From assembly GCA_018340375.1 (NCBI GenBank), contig JAFFJZ010000006.1:24744001-24808000 (forward strand): a stretch of 64,000 bases of DNA, in the 5' to 3' direction. Below the pieces are notes generated by a model, which worked only from the letters and a program-made list of their open reading frames with translations, had not been told where the DNA came from and searched no databases. The stretch comes from Gonatopus flavifemur (lineage: Eukaryota; Arthropoda; Insecta; Hymenoptera; Dryinidae). Shown piece by piece: positions 27,101 through 42,100 of this stretch. The translations under genes were made by a program, and so were the position numbers. Each line of letters begins with the position of its first letter. Positions within the stretch are counted from its first letter, which is position 1.

Positions 27101-30100
27101 CTCAGTTTCATGAATTAATGATTATTCACTTCCAAAAGAATTCGTGGAGAACAATAGTACCAAAGGTTTATTTCATAGACGCAAAAAGTTGTTATTTCTT
27201 CGATAAACTCTCACAATTTCGACTGTTAATTCTTTCAAAAGTATTACCAGCGATCACTCGCATTCATACAGGTTCATGAAATCACATAAGTTTCGACAAT
27301 AAGAGAATTTTTTCCATAGCAAAAATTCCTTACATTATTGTACGAATAATATAAAGCGTCCCGAGAAATTGTATACCGAGTCTCATTACGACTTTCCTTG
27401 TAATTCCGAGATCTTAATTATATGTTCAGTACAGTTTAATTCCAAGTCGTAATTTATAAATCTCACCCTTCTACCTAACCCTTGTTGGCGTGAGTTGTGC
27501 TGTACCTGTTTGTTGAGATTCTTTCATTTCAAGATGTGAGAGGGAGGGATCGAGAGAAAGAAAGCTGGGGCGTCTTATGAACCGTCTCGTTGAAATTTAT
27601 TATTATGGAAAAAAACGCATGCGACCTATTTCTTTGAAAACGTTGAAAATGTTGAATACGTTGCAGGATATAATGAAATTGGTGCTTGCAAGCATAGAGT
27701 GTGCGTTTGTACGTAAATTCGAATATTTCAGATATTTCCTCATTTGGATTTGATAAATCTCACATACCAACTGACAAACAACATTGAATATTATTGTTAG
27801 AATTTGCTAAAAATAAATTCACTCACCGGCATATTGTTGAGCGTGAATGAAAATTGCGCGCGTGGCTTTGAAGCTGGAAGGCTACAATTCGCTCTTAAGG
27901 TGTCCCCAGGGTCGTAACGATCTCGTTCCGATACGAGAAACGGTTTACTCTCAGGTAAAGCTGAAATATAAAGTTTCTCCGATATATTTCATGACGCAAT
28001 TATCGTGGATACGGAATGATAACATTATTACAAGTTTATATACAATAATTTAAAACCAATTTGACGATTCGGTCAATGCATCGATGCGGGAATAATACAA
28101 ATTTCTGTGAAATGACTTTATGAATTGAGCGAGAAGAAGAATCAATTCAATATCCATATTCCGTCCTTTGCTACATTAATAATTTCACCTCGTGCGCTCT
28201 ATTGTTGAATATTATTGGTATATTCCCCAACTCTAGATGCATTATCGTGACGATGCAGGTCTTTTATACAATTAGGTTTCCGTTGTACGTTGTACAGCTT
28301 GGAGACAATTGGTTCAAGAGAACGGAGCATGCATTTCATCAAACATAACGCTTGGATCAAACGGGAGCTAGTTAATAACGACGCGAATAACGCATGGAAA
28401 GTAGAAGAGTATTGGTGGAGGAGAGAAGTTTGTTCGCAAACTCGAGGGCTTGTTACATGGATATTTGCGTACAGGCACCATCATGAAGAGAATATAAGCA
28501 CATCGTGGGATATTCTGTATGTGTCAACGATTCACCATGAAATATATATATATATATATGTGTAACGAGAATTTAATCAAAGATTGATTAATGTAAAAAC
28601 TGGAACATGGAAATTATTGCTAATACGTCCAAGATGAGACCGGTATTTATTTTCAAAGGATTTCGAGTCGTGTTGTTTTCCCTTCATTGGAAAAAGAATT
28701 CAATTACTCGTCCGAGTGATTGAATGTGAAGTATAGCCCTCGGGGCTCGTTAGATTGATGAAAAAGAGAAATTACCGCGTGGCTTCAAATATTTAGGGTG
28801 GATGAAGAATCTGGAATTGGAAAGAGTGAAGGGAATGGCTTTTTGAAATAGAGTTTCCAAGTTAACGGGCAGCGATAGGTGGAAGAAAAGAATGAGAACA
28901 ATTCGGAAAGGGCTTCTTCGTGGAATAAAAGGGCTGAATTTTTTATCAAGTCCTGAACGAATTAAAAATTCAAGATCTCCTGTAAATCCAACATCGATGC
29001 AATACATTTCCTTTCGAGTGTTCAATCACTGTATCATTCACTCACTTCACTCAAGTTTCGAGAGATATAGTTTGACTTTGATCAATCACCTAATGGAGTC
29101 AGAAGAACTTGAGAATCTATCGATTGCTTACGTATTCGGTCTTACACATGCATCAACGTCGCAAATATTTCACTTTCCAGCACGATGCAAGTGCCGCTGC
29201 TGTACTTACAAACAACGGTGAGGTTCTTCGAGGATGAAGAAGTGGAAAATGTTGGTGCATCCGCAGTCACCTCGCAAGTGAATGCACCTGAGAGACCAAA
29301 GTCAACATCACGGAGGGTCACCTGGCTCTCGTTCGAGTTCTCGAGCTGCAACGTATCAACGTAATATACAAAATACGCATACGCGCTCTTAACGAATGAT
29401 TTCATAAAAACTCGAATAAAAAGGAAGGATGGATTTTTCGATTATACTCACATCAACGTGTATCCCGGTGATATTAAAAATCTTGGTTGGCTGATTTTCA
29501 CTGGGCGAAAATCGATAAAATTCGTATCTTCCACGGTACCACTTGAGCGAGTAAAGAGGAGCGTTCTCGAGATCATAATGGCAGCGAAGAATTGCTTCCT
29601 GTCCACGTTGTACCGCCTCTGGAATCACTTCTAATCTGACGTTCTGTAAGCATCTCACACCTATATGGGGGAAAAAAAATGAGGACAAAGGATTAAATCT
29701 CTATCGTGTATTATCAGACTGTTTTCACTATCGCACATCAATGCGCGCTAGTATACTCATTTGCACAGCATGCGTCAGCGAGAAATTGCAATTTCACCGA
29801 ACGATAAATCTTTCTACCTTTCCTACCACCACGCTTTTCCACTGTTTTTCTTCCCTTTTCCCAACACCGTTTGTTCATTACTCAACGCACTCGCACACAA
29901 ACTTATTTTTTCCCACGTATTTATTTTGTCATTTGTATTTTTCTCTACTTCTCGAAATTCGTGAAACAGGTTCATGTATTCTTCATTCTTTATCGAGTTT
30001 TCCAAGGGAGAACAATCTCCCGTAACGATTTACTTTTACGGTATGTTTGTGAATTCATCCTTCGATCTATAATACTTCAGAAAGATAGAAATTGAAAGAA

Positions 30101-33100
30101 ATGATCGTATTCCTTCTTTCAGTTGACTGATACTTTCTTTAGTAGCCCATCGGTTCTTTCCGTTCTTCAACTTCTAGTAACTGGGAACAAAGTTTTAATA
30201 ATATTCTCCGTTATGAGTTGTGAAATGATGTCAAGAATCCATTGTCCTATTAAGGACTCCAAAAAGAAGAAGAAGATTAATTCAAGGGACGTTCCATGTA
30301 CGAGAACATTATGGAAAATTTTACTTCAATCTAACTTTTCGACAGAGTCTACGATATGTTCTTTGAGATATATAATATATTATTCAAATAATCATTGTGT
30401 TGCTTCCTATTATTCCTCGAGGAATAGATAGTTAGATTCTTCTTAATCGTGGGGATTGAAAAATTCGAATTCGAATAAATCCAGAAAAGTAAACGACAGA
30501 GACTTTTCGAATCGACACATGTAAGACATGTAAGCACTTCCATTACTTTGACATATTTGAATAATTGATACTTTTGATACCCAATACATCTCTCCGTGGA
30601 GTGAAATTGTATCATCAATCAGCTGCATGTCGATACGATACCAGTATATGCCTCTAATATTGATTCCTTGAGTGAAATTTCTCTATTCATGAAATTATGA
30701 TGCCATATATTCTGCTACGCGAACTCACAGTATGTGATGCATAGCGTCAACTCGATGATATGGCATACGTTTGAATACCGAGCTTCATTATTGACTGGTA
30801 CCTGTACTGTATGGTAGTGGTACATTCAATTTTGAACCTCTCGCTCTACGGCACTCTCCTCTACCTCTCTAACTCTATTGGTGTGGACTTTTGGAAACAG
30901 TTGCCGGTATCAAAGCTAAACATGTATTACTGCATTACATTATTAGATCCAGGATACGAATTCGCTTCTCACTCTTCTCTTGGACTCCGCAAGGTATTGA
31001 ATTCGAGAGCAATCTTCTCGTAAATTCATTTCAAAGTATATGTTGAAATCTTTATCTCGCGATATAATGAGTTCAAATATTCGATCAACATGGTTTAGTT
31101 ATTAATTTTAATTGCGGTAATGACTCGAAAGGGACGAAATGAGTCTACGGGATTTCTTCTTGTTGTACACGACAGGGATTATAACTATGCTTCGAGACTT
31201 CGGTATTAAGCTGAGGGTAAAAATTGATTACCAAGAGGATGGAATGTGCTGCCTTTTGAATTGAAATCATAGAGATATGTTGAATTTTATAAATGAAATC
31301 ATTTCTCTCATAGATATTATAATTAACTCGTATGTTCTGTATTTGGATTTCATACTCGGTATTCATCGATACCTGGCAATTAAAATACTGTAATTAAACC
31401 TCCATGATAATTACTGGAAATTAAGATTCATACAAAATTATTACTGTCTCATTATACATGGTATTTGAATATCTCTCGATTGAGTTCATCTGAAAATAAT
31501 TGATTATCCAATTAACGACTAATGTAGTGTATTTTATATTACATAACACAATTCTATTTTTTAAAAACCCGAATTGATGAGCTGGGTTCAAGAATAAAAC
31601 CTTGCAGATCTGTGTGTAATGATTCAAAACTTCTCATGGGACACAGAACTGAAAGAATAATTCTCAATGTTTCATAAATTTCTCTTGAATTCAAGACGAA
31701 GATAACCGAATGAAATTCACATGAAATGTTATTCTTGAAGTTTTAACAGCGTATAAAAAAGTACTTGGAATCGTATATACCTCTAAAAAATGATACATAT
31801 ATTCATTTCTAGGGAGACAAAACACGTTGAAAAGGGGAAGTTGAATTATAACATAAAAATCTGTTGAAACATAACATACAGTCATTCTTTATAGTTGTAT
31901 AGGTTACTATAGAAGCAACCTAAAAGATTGAGAAAGATGGCTTTATCTCCCATGTCTAGATCTAAGGAATTCTCACAATATTTACCGTTGAAAGAGAAAA
32001 GGAGAAATGAAAGAAGAATAATAGCTATGTTTGTGAACCTGGAAACAACGTTCGATAAGGTAAGACAGAAGCGGAATACTGGGAAAGAAAACTCCATACA
32101 CAGGAAAGTGATCGAGAAAAACACAGAAGAGAAATTATCCCGATAGACCAACAATGAGGTTGAAGTGGAGACAAAGGAAACACGACGAATCCTGGATTCG
32201 ATATGAGAAGATGGGAAATCATTGAGAATTATGTATATTTGAATGTTATTCGATTTCATATTCTCATACCAATCCTTACTAATTTGTTTTCAATTGCTTC
32301 CTTTTTTGACAACAGAAGCGAATCTCATCTTGATTTTCATCCTCCCGGTCCAGGCTTATCTGTATTTCCTTTGTGATTGTCATCCCCAGTGCTTTTCTCC
32401 TTTGACCGAAGACGCCGGTCCTCCCTCTGCCTCACGATATCAATAGTACAGATATATTATAATAATCCCGGTTCTCAATAAGGTCTAGTTATTGCTTCGT
32501 TAATCCGGTCTGCCGTATCGTGACTCCATTTTGTCTCTACCCGATAGAATCCTTTGATTCTTGTACACTGAATCCAGCTCATGAATATTCACTTTGGATC
32601 TATCGGACGCTATTTCTGTCGTTCTTCTTTTTTCTCTGCCTCTGAGATCAAAGACACCGAATGAACAATAATTCATCGATGAATCATCTTTCTTTCTTAC
32701 CATAATTGATAGTTTTCTACCATACATCGAATCGATGAATCGTAAATGATATTCGCAAGGTCACATAACTACATTCAACTCAAAACAATTCGGATATTTA
32801 ATTTAATCACAGACTTTCCAAAGATCGTTTCAATAAAGCTCTCGAAGAGGGATCCCTCTATCACGAACAAAAAAAAAGTGTATCAAAATTGATTCACATT
32901 CAACTTTTGTGCAAAAAAAAAAGTTTGTTGAAGTTGGATGAGTTAAGTGTCTACGTGGTGGATGTTGATATGTAGAGTCGTAACTGCGTGGGTCGAACAT
33001 TAATACATCGAACTGAAAACACAAATCAAATACCCTCTCGTTAACTCGAAAAAGCACTCAGGAGTCGTGGAAAATGATTATAAAAGGGAGAACAAAAATG

Positions 33101-36100
33101 AATTATGTAATGAGATGAATAGCCCCTCACGAATTTCCAGACGTCATGTAAATTTCAAGCTTTTGGAAATGATTTTTGCATTCACATACCAAATTTGAAA
33201 CGCATTTGTGATTCAAATTGAGAACGAAAGAAAGAGAACTTGACTCCAATCTTCCAGCGAATAAAATTCTGGAAGCTATTCATCTTGACTGTCATAAAAA
33301 CACCTTGAAACCTAAAATCGTGCTTACGATGCTCATAACGCGAAGGAGGGAAGAAACTAAACTAATGGTTATGGAAATCGACTTGAAATTCTCTCCTACC
33401 AAAAGTCAGACAAACTTTCGACATTCAATACATTTCGATTTTCAAATTTCTCGTCGAGGGGGAGTTCATCGAAGGAGATGAATTCGTCCTCGATTGGATT
33501 ATGATACGGTTAAATGAGAATGACGCAACCTAATGCGGAGGGGAAGGCTCATTTTTTTCAATTCAATTGCACCCTCGTTCCCCTGTTTACTCATTATTCA
33601 TAATAATGATAATGAAATATTTTATCAACTCCAATTAGCATCGGTTACCTGCATCGAAGAATTTTGAAAATTCTCCAAGGATTATTCATGAAATTTCCTC
33701 CCGAATGATTACACAGCGAGTAGAACAGACTGATACTGATGCATTATTCAAACAATTACCCTGATATGATTCCATAATAATACTCAAATGTAAATGTGTT
33801 CTGTGTGGTCTATCGCCACTCCGCCTTGAACAATTTGCTTCTTCTTCGAATACTTGAATCGATAGGGGTGGGTAGGGGTTTCTCTTTTGCCGTCTTAATT
33901 CCAACTTAGCATGATTATTTATATTCAGAGGAATACAGAGGGAACATTCCAATGTTTGATTGTTGGGCGAGAATGGGGTCTTTGTCTGAACAAAATCAAA
34001 TAAATTCGTCGTAGAAAATCCTCGTGCGAACGTGAGGGTTTCGAATACCTATCGGAAACCGTAAATACCGCACACGCTAATGGTATCATTTTAGAGTTGT
34101 TTCAAGAGGAATCAATACCATTCGTGAAAATGATGAAGACCATTGATTTTGTGGGGAAAGGAGTAGGTACCGGAGGAGAGTGAGTCTGTGAGTGAATTTC
34201 ATAGCGATGTGTTAACTCTAATTACTTCTTACGGATCATCGTTTCCTTTCCCCGGTGAATGAGATCGTGGTTAAATGTGAGTATTCGATCAAGAGAGGGG
34301 ACTTAACTGGCGAGAAAAAGTGTTGATGAGATTTCAAACGAGGGTGGAAGTCTTTTAATTACGATGCCGTAATCGAAAACATAGGGAATAGATCAATTCA
34401 TTGTCTTTGATGATAAAAATGTATAAATAATAACGATACAACGCTTGGGATGATGTCATGAATAAACGAAAGAACACGCGAACAAATGATGTGACACGAT
34501 TATGAAGTAGCATGCAAATTTAGAGGAAGTCACTCCTCGGCCAGTGGTTGGAAACAAAGTAATCACTAGCTCGATCCTGTCGTTTTTTCTTTCCTCTTCC
34601 ACGTCGTAATCGTCGCTCAAGGAGACGCCTCCTTCACCAGTCACTGAGATCGATCACCGTAAATACCGAGCTGAGAAAGTCAGGCAAGAGAAGCTGAGGG
34701 TATTAGGATAGAATCCCTCGAGGGATTAGCTCGGAGAGTAGCGAGCGTTAGGTATACCAGTGGTATACGAGACGTGCGCTTGGGGATCTCTCGGGAGTAA
34801 CCAGGACACGAACGAAATTTCGATCGTTCATTAGCGGTTTTTTTTCTCTTCTCAAGGCACTCGCACGTTCCCGCTCGTCGGTCGATAATTATTTTGATCA
34901 ACTCAACATATTCGACGATGATTCCAATGCTTCGATCGTCGAAACATCGCAAATGTTTCGGTTATTCATCCGAATGTGATTCGATGCGAAACGCATTGAA
35001 TTGGAGAAAATACCAGTGCACTTGTATTCGTACTACGTTAAATGTATTCCAAAAGTTATCGACAGCATCGAATACATTATTTTGATGCGTTGGAATTTTC
35101 AAACCCTGTTATATTCATCCTGTGGATTATTATTATTACTCTTTAATACAAATGAAAAATTGTACCGAATAACGATAAATCAATAAACTCCGCATGATGT
35201 CGGGAAAATGACCCTAACCTCATCACTCGAAGTTGAGCTGTTTTGTTTTGGGTAGCAATGCGCTCGCACCAGCTCCAAGCTCGGATCAATTGAAATAATT
35301 TCGTGTAGCAGCTTGGAAATATGCAATATTCAGGAACTACTCATTCCTCTTTTGACATTTTAATACCAATTGTTCCCCAAGAGTATGCATTTGATATTAA
35401 ATTCTCTTTACAAATCTGTATGGCTTCGAGACTATATAAGTGCTCACGCAATGGAATGAATTGTTGTATATCTTCCTAGAAGAACAAGGGTATTTTAATT
35501 AAATTGAAACATCGGGGAACATTAGTGGGGCTTTTGAGATATGATGGAACTTATTCAATGAATTTTAATGAAATTAAAACCCTGATATTATTAAAATCAC
35601 AGTTTTTCGCTGGAGAAACATTGCATCGATGGTTCAAAGTTTACATTGAATCGCATTAACAACACTATATAGTTTGTATGGTCAGTACGATACTGCCCCT
35701 TCTGATACTGAGTGTTTCCCTTTGCGAGCCATGAATCACTCGGGGATGATAAAATGGGATTTTGTATGCGCGAAGCACTTCACGACAGCCCAACACTGAA
35801 TCGGTTTCTTCCTTCTCCTCAAGCACGTCTCTAGAGTGAAATCGTTTTTCGAATAGTGATCTCATCGATCAGGTTGCAGAAATACGTCAATTGACACCGG
35901 TATTTGATACTGTTTTTGTTTCCTCGTATGAATAAATCCTTCGCATATCTGAATTTATTATTAATTCCATCGCAAATCGTATTCACATTTTCAATCAACA
36001 CGTTATCGATCGTATCTCAATTTTCATTTCCAATTTACCTCTGAAATTTGCTTGTAATTTAGCGATTCCATTTCGAAAATTGACATTCCCCTTTTGAATG

Positions 36101-39100
36101 TCTGTACATGTAATTTCAAAGTTCGCATCAACCACCCTCTTATCGCATTATTTCTACTGATTTTTCCAAATCAAAAGGTGACAACGCGAAATCATTATTG
36201 TTGTTCATTCTCCTCAATTAATAGAGATAGGACGGGAGAGGATTGTTGATGGGATTGGGATATCAAATTACACTGAAAATCAAAAAGACAACATTCATTG
36301 GATGAGTGATATCAAATGAGTGAAATATAATACTAAACGTTTGAACGTTTATTTATCCTACGGTTTCAATAAAATGATAAAATCCCGTGTATTCGGTGTC
36401 GCTCTGTTTCCGTGATAGATCGATACATGAGATTCAATATTCATGACTCCCATTTGAAAGTTCGCAATGGTGCACGAAGGAAATGTAACGAATGATCAAA
36501 GCAGAAAATTGAATAGAAAATTGAAAAACTTTGACAATACGGATAGATGAGTGAAGGTGGGGAGATTTCATATTATGGGATTTATCCTCCATTTAGATGC
36601 ACGCGGGAGATACATAATAGCCTATACGTGAAACAGGATGATGAAAATTTGGGGATAGAAATTTCAGGTTTGAAATATTACACATGGGAGATTCGAGAAC
36701 TCGTTGCATTTCAAATTCGATTGCAATCGAATGACTTTGGAAACTGTGGTCGACGATACTTGGGTACTTCCACATCGATTCTCCACAAGGACGCAAGATG
36801 CCCTTTTACTTCATTCGTTCCGCTCTAATTTCTCAGGTTCTCCATTTTGTATTCATCTTCTGTCATAACGAATGAAACATTATCATTAGATCTCTGCTGT
36901 TACCGTTATAAAATGTAATTGAATTGACCCAATTTTTCACTCCCATCTCTGTTCTTTAATCCGTTACATCAATTTCATTTAGGGAGTTGAATTCGATCAA
37001 AGGATGCGAAACATGTTCATTGACACATTAAATTTCTAAACCATTAATCGACTAATGGAAGAATTTTTGTATCTCTGAGTTTTAGAAATAAGTACATCGA
37101 TTTTCGAAGGTGAGAAATAAACTCGGTGATGAGAACTCTCATTACGGTCAGCGATGTCAGTCAGATTAGGCTATTTTTTTGCCCCACACTTGGAGGCGAT
37201 TCATACATATTCGATACCATTTGTAGCGTAAAAAGAACACCTGGGAATAAACTTGGATGTTCATTCCCTTCAAACGATTTTTACCGCACATTTTTTTCAA
37301 CCACGCTCATTCCCTCTCAAGTGAACTTAATTGCTTATTTTTTCTCGATTTCCCTCGAATTGAATTTTCATTCATCCATCCATCCATCCATCCATCAATC
37401 CGGTGAACATATTTCAACTTGATTGCTTTTCTTGTTTCATTTACAATCTGTTTTGCGATCCTTCATCCAAAAGAGTATCGAAAAAATCATCATTTTATAC
37501 TCATTACATTCAAATCAACTCTTCCCGATGATATCGTGCGGGTTTTTTCTCCGTCTTGAAGTTGAGGGTTCGAGATCCCAATCACAGTTGTGCACAGTAA
37601 ATACTGGAAAATTGAAAAACTTAAGGCTTCTCAGATTGAATTCAATATCCTGAATATTTCAAAACCTTATGAGAGAACGATCCTCCGTTTCCGAATACCT
37701 ACGAAATCCCCAAGAGCATTCACTGTATTTGTGTACCGATGTCGAAGAAAATGCTCCACCCGAGCAGTTTTCCCGTGGCATAATTTAATACAATCAAAAT
37801 CTTGCCTCTGTTTCGAAAATCAGCATAGCGAAATTTGACTTGGATATGAGACAAGCCAAAGCTCTGAAGGAGTTTCATGAGAGAATCTAGCATTCCCTGA
37901 AGTATCCTCTCCAATTCTCAGAAGAGAGACTCACTCGTTGAAGCCCTTAATCAGGTGTTTTTGATGAAGAACATCCTATATCAGCTGGATGGAGAATACT
38001 CTCAACAATCCCAAGTCTAATATCATGACGAGGATTTTAAAGAAAAATTCAAATGCGACTGTTGGACGTCTCATCGTCTTCTTTTTCCAACACTTGTTGC
38101 ATTTTGTACTACCGTGAATTGTGTGCAGTATCCACAATGAATAGTTTCCCGATGTCATCCGGTATGATCCCTGTAACGTGACGTGCCGCGGTTCACTTTT
38201 TGTGACTTTTCTGGTTTTTTTTCTAGATACACACGTACAAATTTCTAAGAAATTTTATTTGACGAAATTCATATTCCATCGTGTTTCGAGGATAAAAAGT
38301 CTCCTCTTCATTTTCAACAGATTTCTAATGACAATCTGTTGGAAATAATGGACCCATGAGGTGACGAAAATGCAATTCAGTCAGTTACAGGCGGTGCAGG
38401 GCGAAGTCCAACACGGATGCTTTTGGCGGGTATTCGCTTCACTCTGCTGATCGATTCACCGCGCGTGATCAGTGATAGTAGCGTGACTGGTGAATATCTC
38501 CACACGGAGTTGGCTTGTGCATTGGTTTGTCGGTGATGTGCATGTCACTGTTATAATCGGTGAGTGACTTTGAATTAGGGGATGATCATTACTCACATAA
38601 ATGTTTCCTTTCCGAATAATTTCTCTTCGTTCTATGAAGAGAAGTGAAAAATTCCCTCGGTATTGGAATATCGAGTCCATTAAGAGAAGTATCCATTAAG
38701 CAGTCAAAGTGTCTTGACTCAAAAAATATGTTCGACATTTTTCAAATGACGTGCGAGGACTTCCGGAATACTAAAAACATACTCAACGACTTGAGGATCA
38801 AAGGAATTCTCTTATGCTCTGTCAAATTTTTACAATGAGATGCAACTCTTTGAATAACCACCCGTGAAAAAATCTTCTACGTCTGATGACGCCTCAATTT
38901 TGTACCCACATGATCAGGACTAATTACGCACAATTACGCCCAATCACGATTGATTATGTTCTGTTATGTATGAGAAATTCACACAGAATCAATAAGGTTT
39001 CTGTGAACAATAAAGTTATGAAAATTCTATAAAAAGGTGATTTATTATCAACCATTTCTACTTATTACGTTTATACAGTTTCCAGGTTTCAGGCATGATC

Positions 39101-42100
39101 ACTCGTGATTAGACGTACGCGAATGCGTTTGTGGCCTATTTACCATGATGAAGCATGTGCATTCGTGATAAAAAGATCAACACAGACTCATCTTCTATGA
39201 ATAGTTCTCATCTGTCACGATTTTGCACGATCTCGGGCAAGAGTGGGTTGTCTGGCATGATCGCACATGGTCAAGCTTAAACACGGATTCCCACGTGGAT
39301 ACAAAATGGAGGCCTTTTGAGTTATGATTCAGTCAGATCCAACCACGTGCAGTCAGTGTTGAGTATGAATAATTTTGCCAAAAAATGTCCATGATCAGGC
39401 TTGAACAAGCTTAATCAGACGTAAACAATTTTTTTACGGGCAGGTTGATTTTGGAATACAACTATTCTGAATTTCGGAAAACTCATTTTTTAGAGAGTTA
39501 ATGAATCGAAGCTATCGATTAGTTACTGTTTCAGAATTAGAGGGATAATGTTTGCATTGGAAAACTGATGAAAGAATTCGTTCAATGCGTTTGCGAAACA
39601 GAAAGAATTGATATTTTCTAACGATTTTCCATGTTGAAGAGATAATTGTCCTTGTAAACAGTCCTCGAGGTATGTACGATTTCGTCGATAATACCGAGAA
39701 AATTGTATAGAATGTCCTTAAGTATTTTACAATTACGTTGTAATGCGAGGTTGAAGAGATGGAATGAACAGTATTGTTGAATACGAGCATTGAGCAACCA
39801 CGTTGTTGTCAATCTTGCTGTAGTCGACAGCTGTCATAATGATATAATTCTATGAGCAAAATGCAGCAATTAACCGACATGAGTACACGAGAAGGGTAAA
39901 GGGAAAAGAGAAGAGAGAATGAGGTGAAATAGCACCTCGTCTCAATGATAAACATGCTTTTATACGAGATACAACACGTTTCAATGCCTGCACGACCGTA
40001 GTCATCTACGCGGTTTGTTGTGTAGACAGAAGAATGGAGTACGAGAACTCGCTTGAATATACAGGAAAGGAGTAAATTTGCAGCATAGAGAACTCTTCAG
40101 AAAAATATAAATGCGTAACGGGTTAGGTTCCGGTAAGGATATACACAGACGTGATACGAGTCAGGTTGAGAATTCTATTGAAGTGGAAGAAGATATGGAG
40201 AAATCATTGTTATATACAACACGTATCGTGGAAGAATATAAATCATCTTAGTTTTAGAAATTTGAATTCAGCATCGATTGTTGGGGAAACAGTAACAAGG
40301 ATATTCATATTTAGATTGCATCAGGGAAACCACAGCTGTTGATGGTGAGTGTTCAACACTCGGAGGGAACTTTACGCAATTATGCTGTAGCTTTCCCTGG
40401 TGAAATATTCGCGGCATCGTTCGTAGGCTTAATGACGAGATTTGCGTACACGGATAAGTGCTAGTCCTGAGGGATTGGTTACCCCTAATCGCTTAACGAA
40501 ATACTACGATTTCAACATTAGATTCAAACACTTGTATGTTTGAAATATTATCACACATCTACATTTATATTGTACTTTTGGGATACATATCGTGAACCGC
40601 AAATACACGAGCTCTCACGTTTAGTCTAGACACCGAACCATCCAAAGTTTGAGTAGCAGAGATCGGTGTTTTATAGTTCTTCTTACTTTCAAACCATCAT
40701 CGTCATTCGAAGCCAATAATTCACTATCCATAATAATTCCTCCAGAACATTTGACGATGATTTCCGATAGAGAAGATAATCATTCTGCTGTTGAAAATAA
40801 ACAGAACTGGGAACAAGTTGTATCCTCGTTCTTCTTTCCAAAAGAATATTTTGCCCCGTTTCATTCTCCTCCTTCTTACAAACAACGGTTCTGCTCAGCG
40901 ACGATATTATGGTTCAACACGTCTCCTCACTCTGGGATATCAAAGTTTGTACCGTTGGGAAAAGCTCCATACAGCTGCCACGATATATCTTCCACGCTAG
41001 TGGAGTGGTTGGAATTATGGTGGACTAATATCGCGGAGGTGACGACGTTCTTTGATGAATGTACATATTCTTGTTCTTCTTATCCCATGGAACGTATAAG
41101 GAAATCCAATTTTTCGAGACAATCAAGAGACAAAGTTCAATTGTCTCGAACGAGGAATCACGAGGAAGAAATCTGTAACGTGTTTAATAAGGAGAGAGAG
41201 AGGAAGAGGGAGCGTCAGCAAAGTATCACCAAGAACACCGCTGAAATTTGTACCTGGGGATGTAATGTTTCATTCCTTAGAAATAAGGATGACTTGTGTG
41301 TAAAATGTAACCCAGAGTAGAACACGTACGTGGCTCTTGTAAACGAAATGGAACCAGTCGTCCAAGCCAAAAATGTCCCACGTACGATACGTATGTGGAC
41401 AGACGCCACGCGCTGCAGCATGTACGTGACTTGCAATTTGCTACCGAAAGAAATGGCCCTCCCGTGTACTCGCGCAGTTGATCGTATTATAGATGATGTC
41501 CTGTGGAAGTATGATTTTAAAGAAAATAAAGTCAACGGTGTAAAAAATCCTTCTGTCGTTTTGTGTGTGATGAATACAAAAGCGAGTCCGATATTACGGA
41601 AAACTTGATAGAATTCAAAGCTTCGAGTTGAGATTCTGGAAGAAAAGTGGCACTCGCTACTTGATATTCTTAGAAGATTTTCGTTATTGAAAAGTATGAG
41701 TCGCGGATTGCGCTAGGTTAGATAAAATCCTACGGGGAAAAGGAAACACAGGCCGATACTGGCGAATCCAAAGCTAACAAAGCTATCAAAACTGGCAAGA
41801 AGCCGGCATGATAACATCATCATTTTATAAGGGCTTGTATAACATTGACAACCGTGTCAGTACTGTTCATTCGTACACGGAAAACATAATTTAGCCGCAG
41901 CAGCTAAGTAGCTAGCACGGACATGGACAGTCATTAAATTAGCTCCTGTAGCTAAATTTTAGCTGCAACAGCGAAAAAATTTGCATTTGTAGTTAATTTA
42001 TTTGCGGTCACAGCTAAAATTCAGCTGCAAGAGCTAATTCAATGGCTGTCCGTGTCCGTGCTACCTACTTAGCTGCTTCAACTGAATTATTTTTCCCGTG

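Noticed and set aside
37567..37583. GGTTCGAGATCCC resembling a tRNA box B
   Set aside because: No box A at a suitable distance and no cloverleaf pairing.
41349..41608. Frame following the 187-aa open frame as a second exon
   Set aside because: No convincing donor/acceptor pair and no recognisable domain.
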